Source of the DNA: Verrucomicrobiales bacterium
GTDB lineage: Bacteria; Verrucomicrobiota; Verrucomicrobiia; Verrucomicrobiales; DEV007
NCBI GenBank assembly: GCA_007123695.1
Contig: SLGN01000264.1
Span: forward strand, 1-5,885
Direction of reading: 5' to 3'
DNA: 5,885 nt
The position numbers were made by a program, and so were the translations under genes. This document shows positions 1-5,804 of this stretch, piece after piece. The notes under the pieces were generated by a model. The model saw only the letters and a list, made by a program, of their open reading frames with translations. It was not told the DNA's origin and searched no databases. Within the stretch, counting starts at the first letter, position 1, and every line of letters begins with the position of its first letter.

Positions 1-54
1 GCGACCGAAGGGATGCGATGGTCGCGAGGGTGCGGGGTCCCGCCCGTCCCCAGG

Positions 55-83
55 CGGCGGCGGCAACCGCCGTCGGCGCTTTT
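55..83 (+). terminator. GC-rich hairpin followed by TTTT upstream of bufB (possible attenuator)
   Basis: A 9-bp stem (55-63 paired with 67-75, one G-T wobble) closes a 3-nt loop and is followed after four bases by TTTT at 80-83. This resembles a weak intrinsic terminator or an attenuator sitting 12 bp before the bufB start. In precursor-peptide operons such a hairpin could lower expression of the enzymes relative to the peptide, but that role is inference. The T run is short, and GC-rich DNA folds like this by chance. If bufB started at 18, the hairpin would lie inside the coding region. Confidence 0.25.
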
Positions 84-95
84 CGTAAGCCTTTT

Positions 96-1019
96 ATGGA
101 AACTCTTCGCCTCGGACACCCCGATCTCGGATTCGGACTCGGGCTGCGCAACGTCCATTTCGACCATATCCTCTCCCGCCGTCCGCAGGTGGACTGGTTC
201 GAAATCATCTCGGAGAACTTCATGGACTCGCGAGGCCGCCCCCGCTACGTCCTCGACCAGATCGCCGAAATCTACCCGGTGGTGATGCACGGGGTCTCCC
301 TCTCCATCGGCAGCACCGACCCGCTCGACCGCGACTACCTCGCGAAGCTGAAATCGCTCGCCGCGGCGACGCGGGCCAAATGGGTCTCCGACCACCTTTG
401 CTGGACCGGCGTGGCCAGCCTCAACTCCCACGACCTGCTCCCCATGCCGCTCACCGAGGAGTCGCTCCGGCACGTGGCCGGACGCGTGCGCACCGTCCAG
501 GACGTTCTCGAGCGGCCCTTCGTCTTCGAGAACCCCAGCACCTACGCGGGCTTCACCGGCTCGACGATGACGGAGTGGGAATTCCTCGCCCGCCTCGCCG
601 ACGAGTCCGGCTGCGGCCTCCTTCTCGACGTCAACAACGTCTACGTCTCCAGCGTGAACCACGACTACGACCCCGAGACCTACCTCGACGCGATCCCCCC
701 GGAGCGGGTTGTCCAGATCCACCTCGCCGGGCACACCGACTGCGACACCCACCTAATCGACACCCACGACCGTCCCGTCCGCGACCGGGTCTGGGAGCTC
801 TACCGCCGCGCCATCGACCGCTGCGGCCCGGTGTCCACCCTGCTGGAATGGGACGCTTCCATCCCGTCGTTCCCCGAGCTGCACGCCGAGCTGTTGAAGG
901 CGAAGACCGTGCTGGGGGAGGATCCCTGCGCCAGCTCGGGCGCTGCCTCCCGTTCCGACGCCGCCTCCGAACCTGTCGCCCCGCACCCGCTGCACCACGC
1001 CGCCGCGCTGGTGGAGTGA
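96..1019 (+). CDS. bufB: DUF692 / MNIO-family peptide-modifying oxidase (BufB/HvfB-like)
   Basis: This is a 307-residue protein of the DUF692 family, now called multinuclear non-heme iron-dependent oxidases (MbnB, TglH, HvfB, BufB). Members use a two- or three-iron site and O2 to convert precursor-peptide cysteines to oxazolone/thioamide or thiooxazole groups. The family motifs appear in order, with expected metal ligands: LGFGLGLR (11-18), WFEIISENF (34-42), [10 protein letters not shown] (His65), VSDHLCWTG (Asp99-His100), FENPSTY (Glu145), [12 protein letters not shown] (Asp178, Asn180), QIHLAGH (His209, His213), IDTHDRPV (Asp222, His224) and LLEWD (Glu251). It acts in the cytosol. The DUF2063 partner follows 30 bp downstream in the same frame, which defines the BufB/HvfB branch. 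The start at 96 puts the conserved LGFGLGLR motif near the N-terminus. The frame is open to the window edge, and ATG 18 (with GAAGGG before it) would add 26 Ala/Arg-rich residues unlike the family. Residues 277-307 form an unconserved Ala/Ser/His-rich tail. Family assignment is very sure; the exact substrate is unknown. Confidence 0.93.
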   Translation: METLRLGHPDLGFGLGLRNVHFDHILSRRPQVDWFEIISENFMDSRGRPRYVLDQIAEIYPVVMHGVSLSIGSTDPLDRDYLAKLKSLAAATRAKWVSDHLCWTGVASLNSHDLLPMPLTEESLRHVAGRVRTVQDVLERPFVFENPSTYAGFTGSTMTEWEFLARLADESGCGLLLDVNNVYVSSVNHDYDPETYLDAIPPERVVQIHLAGHTDCDTHLIDTHDRPVRDRVWELYRRAIDRCGPVSTLLEWDASIPSFPELHAELLKAKTVLGEDPCASSGAASRSDAASEPVAPHPLHHAAALVE

Positions 1020-1049
1020 AGCGCGAGCGTCTCCCGCCCCCCGACCAAG

Positions 1050-2024
1050 ATGGAAACCGACCTCCCCGCCAGCAACGGCAGCTCCCCTCTGCGACGGCAC
1101 CATCCGCCGGAGGGGGAGGGAGAAACCGTCTCCGACCTCGGGCGCGTGCAGCGCTGGATGCTCGCGGTCATCACCCACCCGGACGGGATCGACGAGGGCG
1201 CCGACGCCGACGAGGCGCAACGCTGGATCGACGTCGGCGCAGGCCGGCTCGAAAGCGTGGTGACCCGCTCCCGCAAGCTCTCCGCCAGCGAACGGCTCGC
1301 CGTCTACGGCAACGCCTACTACGCCCGCCTCCTCGAATGCCTCGGCGAGGTCTACCCGGTCCTGCTGCGGACACTCGGCGAAGAGGTTTTCAACGGCTTC
1401 GCCTTCGGCTACCTGCAGAGCCATCCCTCGAAATCCTACACCCTCGGCGAACTGGGCCGTCGCTTCCCGGGCTACCTCCGCGAGACGCGCCCGCAGGGCG
1501 GGGACGGCGCCGACTGGGCGGATTTCCTAATCGACCTCGCCGAGCTGGAATGGGCCATCTACGATGTCTTCGACGGTCCGGGGATGGAGGGGGAGAATCC
1601 GATGGAGCTGCCCGATTTCGCAGCCATCCCCGAGGAAGACTGGATCTCCCTCCGCTTCCGCGCGGCGCCATGCCTGCGCCTGCTCGAGTTCTCCTACCCA
1701 GTCAACGGGCACTATACCGCCGTTCGCGCCAGCGACGAAAAGATGAAGCTCGATTTCCCCGAGCGGCACACCGCCTTCCTCGCCCTGTCGCGCCGCGACC
1801 ACATCGTGCGGCGCTATCCGCTGAACGAGGCGCAGTTCCTCCTCCTGCAAAGCCTTTCCGGGGGCGATTCGCTCGGCGAAGCCCTCGACCGCCTCCTCCG
1901 GTTCGGGGTCGCCTCCCCGGAGTCGCTGGAGACGAATTTGGCACGCTGGTTCCGCGACTGGACGGCGGAGCGCTGCATTTTCCGCGCCGTGGAGGCTGGG
2001 CCGGGCTGCCCCGTCCCCAAATGA
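1050..2024 (+). CDS. bufC: DUF2063-family partner of the MNIO enzyme (BufC/HvfC-like)
   Basis: This 324-residue protein is the usual companion of BufB/HvfB. Partners of this kind bind the precursor peptide (RRE-like role) and form a complex with the MNIO enzyme. The DUF2063 domain (annotated in databases as putative DNA-binding) spans about residues 33-145. It shows VQRWMLAVITHPDG, RLAVYGNAYYARLLE (82-96), YPVLLRTLGEEVF (102-114), PSKSYTLGELG (126-136) and FPGYL. A second domain, about residues 160-312, carries DLAELEWAIYDVF and a C-terminal NLARWFRDWTAERCI segment. It sits 30 bp after bufB, in the same frame, without a clear Shine-Dalgarno sequence, so the two are almost certainly co-transcribed. 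ATG 1050 is the only in-frame ATG before the domain. The first 30 residues (charged, Pro/Gly-rich) are not typical of the family, and an in-frame GTG at 1146 would start almost at the conserved domain, so the start is uncertain. Despite the older domain name, a transcription-factor role is unlikely here. Confidence 0.9.
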   Translation: METDLPASNGSSPLRRHHPPEGEGETVSDLGRVQRWMLAVITHPDGIDEGADADEAQRWIDVGAGRLESVVTRSRKLSASERLAVYGNAYYARLLECLGEVYPVLLRTLGEEVFNGFAFGYLQSHPSKSYTLGELGRRFPGYLRETRPQGGDGADWADFLIDLAELEWAIYDVFDGPGMEGENPMELPDFAAIPEEDWISLRFRAAPCLRLLEFSYPVNGHYTAVRASDEKMKLDFPERHTAFLALSRRDHIVRRYPLNEAQFLLLQSLSGGDSLGEALDRLLRFGVASPESLETNLARWFRDWTAERCIFRAVEAGPGCPVPK

Positions 2025-2040
2025 ATGCGGGCCTTGATCC

Positions 2041-2089
2041 GGGAAACGGGGTCAGTCCTAGAATTTAGCGGGAAACGGAGTTTGCTAAA
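2041..2089. repeat. 29-bp-spaced GGGAAACGG direct repeat with overlapping inverted repeat
   Basis: GGGAAACGG occurs at 2041-2049 and again at 2070-2078, exactly 29 bp apart. TTTAGC (2064-2069) and GCTAAA (2084-2089) form an inverted repeat around the second copy. The phrase GGAAACGGGGTCAGTCC resembles, from memory, short repeats flanking Y1-type (RAYT-like) transposase genes in several phyla. No transposase is present here, so this would be a solo repeat or a scar. The resemblance is unverified. Confidence 0.4.
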
Positions 2090-2098
2090 AAGCAGGCA

Positions 2099-2104
2099 TA
2101 TAAT
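2099..2104 (+). promoter_or_regulatory. Candidate -10 box upstream of hypA
   Basis: A perfect TATAAT lies in an AT-rich patch about 207 bp before the hypA ATG, pointing the right way to drive hypA-hypF. No good -35 lies at 16-18 bp: 2076-2081 reads CGGAGT. The call therefore rests on the -10 alone and on position. Initiation here would leave a leader of roughly 200 nt that includes the palindromes at 2161-2185. Confidence 0.35.
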
Positions 2105-2160
2105 TTTAACGTTAGGTTGTTGGCGGGCGGATTCCGCGATGCGTCGTTTGAGCGAGGGGC

Positions 2161-2185
2161 GAATGGATCTACCATTCCACGTGGA
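2161..2185. promoter_or_regulatory. Overlapping palindromes in the hypA leader
   Basis: GAATGG (2161-2166) and CCATTC (2172-2177) are a perfect 6-bp inverted repeat around ATCTA. They overlap TCCACGTGGA (2176-2185), a perfect 10-bp palindrome. Two adjacent dyads about 125 bp before hypA could be an operator or an RNA hairpin. No known regulator consensus was recognised, and chance is possible. Confidence 0.25.
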
Positions 2186-2310
2186 CTCGGTGGGGCTCTA
2201 CCCTGGTGGGAGTTTGGCGGCGGTGGTGCGGGATTGATTTCCCGGCGGTCGGGGCGCATCTTTTCCCACCTAGCCCCCGCCAGGAACGAATCCGCGCCCC
2301 GTCCCGTCCG

Positions 2311-2586
2311 ATGCACGAACTTGCCTTGATCCAGAATCTGCTCGCGAAGGTCGATGCCGTCGTCCGCGACAACGGCGGCCGCCGGGCGGTTGCGGTGGAT
2401 GTCTGGCTCGGCGGGTTGAGCCATCTCTCTGCCGACCGTTTCGCCGACTATTTCGAGGAATTCTCGCGAGGGACCCTGGCGGAGGGTGCGTGGCTCGACA
2501 TCGAGGTTTCGGACGATGTCGAAGACGAGAACGCCCACCGGATCCTGCTCCGAAACGTCGAGGTCGAGGTGACGGAGGGAGATTGA
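2311..2586 (+). CDS. hypA: HypA-like nickel metallochaperone lacking the zinc ribbon
   Basis: HypA, with HypB, inserts nickel into the large subunit of [NiFe] hydrogenases. The N-terminal Met-His-Glu that supplies the nickel ligands is present: the protein begins MHELALIQNLL, which fixes the start at 2311 although a longer open frame exists upstream. The segment VDVWLGGLSHLSADRFADYFEEFSRGTLAEGAWLDIEV in outline (residues 29-66) follows the family pattern (LxxLSHL, FEEFSRGTLAEGA). Instead of the usual two CxxC pairs, it then runs SDDVEDENAHR straight into the closing LLRNVEVEV strand. The protein is 91 residues against about 113-118 normally, and has no cysteine. There is no stray zinc-finger coding in other frames, so this is a real internal absence, not a frameshift. 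I recall zinc-less HypA-like proteins of this kind in some hyp clusters, but cannot verify this. It overlaps hypF by one base. No Shine-Dalgarno is visible before its ATG. Confidence 0.85.
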   Translation: MHELALIQNLLAKVDAVVRDNGGRRAVAVDVWLGGLSHLSADRFADYFEEFSRGTLAEGAWLDIEVSDDVEDENAHRILLRNVEVEVTEGD

Positions 2587-2588
2587 TG
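2574..2588 (+). promoter_or_regulatory. Shine-Dalgarno and TGATG stop-start overlap for hypF
   Basis: GGAGG at 2574-2578 lies 7 nt before the ATG at 2586-2588. That ATG shares its A with the hypA stop TGA (2584-2586). This fixes the hypF start even though the frame is open for 32 more codons upstream. It indicates translational coupling of HypA and HypF. Confidence 0.85.
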
Positions 2589-4898
2589 GACCTGCGGGAA
2601 CGTCATCGCATCGACCTGGCGGGACGTGTCCAGGGCGTGGGGTTCCGACCGTTCCTGCTGCGACTCGCCCGGCGGCTTTCCCTGGCGGGATGGGCCCGGA
2701 ACACTGGCGAAGGGGTGCGGGTCGAGGTCGAGGGCTCGCCTGGGGACTGCGCCGCCTTCGTGGACGAGGTCCTCGCGCGCCCGCCTGCCCACGCCTCGGT
2801 CCGGATGGCTTCACGTAGCCGCCGACCCGTCGAAGGGGCGGAGCGCTTCGAGATCGTCGCTTCGTCGGACGGGGCCTCGGGATCCGCCGCCGAGCCGATG
2901 CCGGATCTCGCCACTTGTCCGGACTGCTTGCGGGAGCTTTTCGATCCGCGGGACCGCCGCCATCGCCATTCTTTCATCAGCTGCACCCAGTGCGGTCCTC
3001 GGTTCAGCATTCTGCGGGGCCTTCCCTACGACCGCGAGCGCACGACGATGGCCGATTTCGCGATGTGCCCCGCCTGCAGGGAGGAATACGAGGATCCCGG
3101 AAACCGCCGGTTCCACGCCCAGCCGATCGCCTGCCACGACTGCGGTCCGCGGCTGCAGTTGCTCGATTCTCGGGGAAAGTTTCTCGCCGAGGGCGAGGAG
3201 GCGCTCGAATCCGCCGCGCTGGCCATCGTCTCGGGGCAAACCGTCGCGGTGAAGGGAATCGGGGGCTTCCATCTCCTTGCCGACGCCCGCTCGGAGGAGG
3301 CGGTCGGTCTGTTGCGCCGGCGGAAACGACGCTCCGCCAAGCCGTTTGCGGTGATGATGGCCGACCTCGCCTCGGTGGGCCACCATTGTGAGGTCTCCGA
3401 TGTCGAGGCGGAGTTTCTCGCTTCCTCCGCCGCTCCCATCGTGCTGCTGAGGCGAAAAGGCGGCGACGGTCTCGCCGCCGGACTGGCCCCCAGGAATCCC
3501 GAGTTCGGTGTGCTGCTGCCCTACAGTCCGGTCCATCATCTTCTGCTGCGCAGGCTCGGTTTTCCCGTGGTGGCGACGAGCGGCAATCTCGCCGACGAAG
3601 TTCTCTGCTCGGAGAACGACGAAGCCGTGGCCCGCCTCGGCGGTCGCGAAGGGGTGGCGGACCTTTTTCTCGTCCATGATCGGGCGATCTCCCGACGGGC
3701 CGACGATTCGGTGCTGCGAGTTGTCTTCGGGCGCGAGATGGTTCTGCGCTGCGGACGGGGGCTGGCTCCGGCGACGCTCGCGTCGGACGGGCCGCTGCCT
3801 GAGGTTCTTGCTGCGGGCGGGGACATCAAGGGGGCCCTCGCCCTGGCCGGACCTTTCGGGCTGCGGGTCGGCCCGCATTTGGGCGATCTTTCCGGCGAAG
3901 CGGCTCACGACTCGTTTCTCGAACAAGCGCGCGCGCTGCCCGCCTTGGCCGGTATCCGCCCGGCGGCGGTGGCCTGCGATCTGCATCCCGACTACCACAG
4001 CGCTAGGCTCGCCGAGCGCGTCGCGGAGGATCTCGGCGCGCCGCTCGTCCGTGTCTCCCATCACCACGCCCATCTTGCCGCCTGTCTCGCCGAGCACGGG
4101 ATGGCAGCGGGCGAGGAAGTTCTCGGCGTTGTTTGGGACGGCAGCGGCTACGGTGTCGATGGCACGGTTTGGGGAGGGGAATTCTTGGTCGGCGATGCCG
4201 CAGCCTGCGAGCGCATCGCCTGCCTGCACCCTTTTCCCCTGCCGGGCGGGGATCTGTCCGCCCGCGAGCCGCGCTATGCGGCGCTGGGACTGCTCCATGC
4301 CGCCGCGATTTCCGTCGATTCGACGCCGCTGGCCGGGGCTTTTTCCTCGAATGAACTCGCGCTGGCCCGAACGCAGCTCGAGAGGAGAGTCAATGCCCCG
4401 CTCTGCTCCAGTGCGGGCCGTCTTTTCGACGGAGTCGCGGCCCTCCTCGGACTGTGCCTCCGGAATCGGTTCGAGGCGGAGGCCGCGATGAGCCTCGAAT
4501 TTGCCGCCCGGTTCGCCGAAGGAAGCGGGGGGCGGGTTGTGCTCGACGAGCCCTTCCTGCGGGAGGGGACGCTGGATTGGCGGCCTCTGGTGCGCTCGCT
4601 GCTCGGGCGGATCGGGCAAGGCGCCCCTGTGCAAGCTCTCGCCGCCGCCTTCCACGAGGCGCTCTGCCGGGGCATTCTCCAGGTCGCCCGCTCTGCGGGA
4701 AAGGAGACCATCGTCCTAGCCGGCGGCTGCTTCCAGAACGTCCGGCTCCTTCGCGGCAGCGTCGAAGCTCTCGCGGCGGAGGGGTTCCGCCCTCTTTGGC
4801 CCCGCCTGGTCCCGCCAAACGACGGAGGCCTCGCCGTCGGCCAAGCCCGAGTCGGCGCAGCATCCCTTTCGTCGCTTTCCCGGAACAAAGAGGGGTGA
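2586..4898 (+). CDS. hypF: HypF carbamoyltransferase, [NiFe]-hydrogenase maturation
   Basis: HypF uses carbamoyl phosphate and ATP to make carbamoyl-adenylate. It then transfers the carbamoyl group to the C-terminal cysteine of HypE, the first step in making the cyanide ligands of the Ni-Fe centre. The 770-residue protein has the full domain order. An acylphosphatase domain comes first (GRVQGVGFRPF at 13-23, catalytic Arg21 and Asn39). Two zinc fingers follow with exact CxxC-x18-CxxC spacing (Cys111/114/133/136 and Cys161/164/183/186). The YrdC/Sua5-like domain comes next (KRRSAKPFAVM near 248-257, TSGN 331-334). The Kae1-like domain ends the protein (SHHHAHLAA 491-499, DGSGYG 518-523, GGCFQN 713-718, PPNDGGLAVGQA 743-754). 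Nothing essential is missing. It is a cytosolic enzyme working with HypE, HypC and HypD, none of which is in the window. Oddly, the last five residues and the stop codon lie in the first copy of a 22-bp tandem repeat. Confidence 0.97.
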   Translation: MDLRERHRIDLAGRVQGVGFRPFLLRLARRLSLAGWARNTGEGVRVEVEGSPGDCAAFVDEVLARPPAHASVRMASRSRRPVEGAERFEIVASSDGASGSAAEPMPDLATCPDCLRELFDPRDRRHRHSFISCTQCGPRFSILRGLPYDRERTTMADFAMCPACREEYEDPGNRRFHAQPIACHDCGPRLQLLDSRGKFLAEGEEALESAALAIVSGQTVAVKGIGGFHLLADARSEEAVGLLRRRKRRSAKPFAVMMADLASVGHHCEVSDVEAEFLASSAAPIVLLRRKGGDGLAAGLAPRNPEFGVLLPYSPVHHLLLRRLGFPVVATSGNLADEVLCSENDEAVARLGGREGVADLFLVHDRAISRRADDSVLRVVFGREMVLRCGRGLAPATLASDGPLPEVLAAGGDIKGALALAGPFGLRVGPHLGDLSGEAAHDSFLEQARALPALAGIRPAAVACDLHPDYHSARLAERVAEDLGAPLVRVSHHHAHLAACLAEHGMAAGEEVLGVVWDGSGYGVDGTVWGGEFLVGDAAACERIACLHPFPLPGGDLSAREPRYAALGLLHAAAISVDSTPLAGAFSSNELALARTQLERRVNAPLCSSAGRLFDGVAALLGLCLRNRFEAEAAMSLEFAARFAEGSGGRVVLDEPFLREGTLDWRPLVRSLLGRIGQGAPVQALAAAFHEALCRGILQVARSAGKETIVLAGGCFQNVRLLRGSVEALAAEGFRPLWPRLVPPNDGGLAVGQARVGAASLSSLSRNKEG

Positions 4899-4969
4899 TT
4901 GACGGACCAGACAGGGTTGGCCGACGGACCAAAGAGGGTTGACTGCGGGACCAAAGAGGGTTGACTGGG
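4882..4969. repeat. Four tandem 22-bp repeats at the hypF 3' end
   Basis: Four head-to-tail 22-bp units occupy 4882-4903, 4904-4925, 4926-4947 and 4948-4969. The last two units share GGACCAAAGAGGGTTGACTG and differ at one base (21 of 22 identical). The first matches the third at 17 of 22 positions and the second at 16 of 22, a gradient that suggests older and newer duplications. There are no spacers, so this is not a CRISPR array. The hypF stop TGA (4896-4898) is inside unit 1. Units 3 and 4 each contain TTGACT, which resembles a -35 box, but no matching -10 follows. At two helical turns per unit, the array could place proteins on one DNA face; function is unknown. Confidence 0.9.
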
Positions 4970-4984
4970 TAGGCAACAGTTTCG

Positions 4985-5000
4985 TCAGAAGATCTGATCT
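4985..5000. promoter_or_regulatory. Overlapping palindromes upstream of the GntR regulator (candidate operator)
   Basis: TCAGA-AGA-TCTGA (4985-4997) and AGATC-T-GATCT (4990-5000) are two perfect overlapping dyads about 90 bp before the regulator ATG. GntR-family proteins bind short dyads, usually near their own promoter, so this is a reasonable autoregulatory candidate. It does not match the FadR-type TGGTNNNACCA consensus. Confidence 0.3.
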
Positions 5001-5085
5001 CTCGCTCGCTTGTTCCTGTCTGGTTCGCGCGAGGGCAGGTTCTTCGGTGATCGTCCGGTCCAGGCTGGACCGCCTGTGCTTCGCC

Positions 5086-5799
5086 ATGTCCGACGCTCCG
5101 TTCAATCCCCGCCGCTACCCCGAACTCTGCCTTCTTTTCGGCGAGGAGATCGTGGATCCGGGGCGTCGCTCCCTGGCCGACGAAGCCCATGACCGCATCC
5201 TGCTGCGGATCGTGCGGGGCGAGATCGCCGCCGGAGCGGAGTTGAAAAGCACAAAGCTGGCCGAGGAGATGGGGATGAGCCGCACGCCGGTGATCCAGGC
5301 GCTCGCCCGGCTCGCCGCCGACGGCATCGTGGAGCAGTCGTTGAACCAGCGTGCCACGGTGCGGGCCGGGGCGGAAAACTGGCTGGTCGATCTGCACCGC
5401 GTGAGGCAGCTTCTCGAACCCGATGCGGCACGCGCCTGCGCGGGGCAGGTGCCGCCCGGAGTGTTCGCCGACCTTCAAACCTTGGTCGAGGACGCGTCGC
5501 CCGGCCGCCTCGCCGACTGGCAGGTCGCGGCACGGTGGCTCGACCAGGCGCTGCACCTGGTGGTGGCGGAATACGCGGGAAACCTCGCGGTGCGGGAGAT
5601 TCTGCGGCGCTGCTGGAGCTACAAGCGGCTTTCCTACGAGGCCGGGAACGACAGCGACCGCCACCTGCGCGAGGGATGGGGCCAGCACCGCGCCCTCGTC
5701 GCGGCGATCGGCGCGGGCGACGGGGCGCGGGCGCGCTCCCTGATGGAGGAGCACTTGAGACTGGCCGCGGCGGCGACGGAGTCGAGCCGCATTGTGTGA
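5086..5799 (+). CDS. GntR-family transcriptional regulator (FadR/FCD subfamily)
   Basis: This is a 237-residue one-component regulator. Residues 30-92 form the winged helix-turn-helix, with the typical series LADEAHDRILLRIVRGEI, then LKSTKLAEEMGMSRTPV, then QALARLAADGIVE. Residues about 98-230 form an all-helical FCD ligand domain. Its metal-site residues appear intact: Asp153-x3-His157, His201 and His223, with spacing close to that of characterised FCD proteins. The effector is usually a small carboxylate bound at the metal, but cannot be predicted here. Length is normal. ATG 5086 was chosen because it opens a standard N-terminus before the helix-turn-helix. An in-frame GTG at 5047 with GAGGGCAGG upstream would add 13 residues, and the frame stays open into the 22-bp repeats. 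It is separated from hypF by 187 bp, so it is probably transcribed on its own. Whether it controls hypAF or other genes is unknown. Confidence 0.9.
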   Translation: MSDAPFNPRRYPELCLLFGEEIVDPGRRSLADEAHDRILLRIVRGEIAAGAELKSTKLAEEMGMSRTPVIQALARLAADGIVEQSLNQRATVRAGAENWLVDLHRVRQLLEPDAARACAGQVPPGVFADLQTLVEDASPGRLADWQVAARWLDQALHLVVAEYAGNLAVREILRRCWSYKRLSYEAGNDSDRHLREGWGQHRALVAAIGAGDGARARSLMEEHLRLAAAATESSRIV

Positions 5800-5804
5800 C
5801 CGCG

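Larger units (their letters stand above)
2025..2310. other. Intergenic region between the bufBC pair and hypA
   Basis: This 286-bp stretch separates the two operons. Short open frames cross it, but none has a ribosome site, a recognisable domain or convincing codon use. The first 90 bp are clearly AT-richer than the flanks and hold a direct repeat, an inverted repeat and a TATAAT box. The middle holds small palindromes. The last 80 bp are GC-rich, without a visible Shine-Dalgarno sequence in front of hypA. It probably contains the end of the bufBC transcript and the promoter and leader of hypAF. Confidence 0.6.

Noticed and set aside
380..2068. Long + strand open frame of 562 codons across bufB and bufC
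   Set aside because: Arg/Pro-dominated translation with no domain; an out-of-frame shadow of two strongly supported genes in GC-rich DNA.
2109..2117. GTTAGGT after TTTTAAC, resembling an integron attC core (GTTRRRY)
   Set aside because: No matching RYYYAAC partner at attC distance and no integrase or cassette layout; a 7-bp match is expected by chance.
2025..2237. 70-codon open frame starting right after the bufC stop
   Set aside because: No ribosome site or family likeness, and it runs through the AT-rich repeat patch and palindromes.
2811..4655. Long - strand open frame of 614 codons opposite hypF
   Set aside because: Antisense shadow of hypF, which has every family motif; the translation has no recognisable domain.
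4882..4969. CRISPR array
   Set aside because: Units are contiguous without spacers and diverge between copies; it is a plain tandem repeat.
4939..4989. Promoter using TTGACT in the 22-bp repeats as -35
   Set aside because: No acceptable -10 at 15-19 bp downstream of either TTGACT.
4390..5754. Long - strand open frame of 454 codons spanning the hypF end, repeats and GntR gene
   Set aside because: Overlaps two well-supported genes in antisense and reads through the tandem repeats; low-complexity composition.
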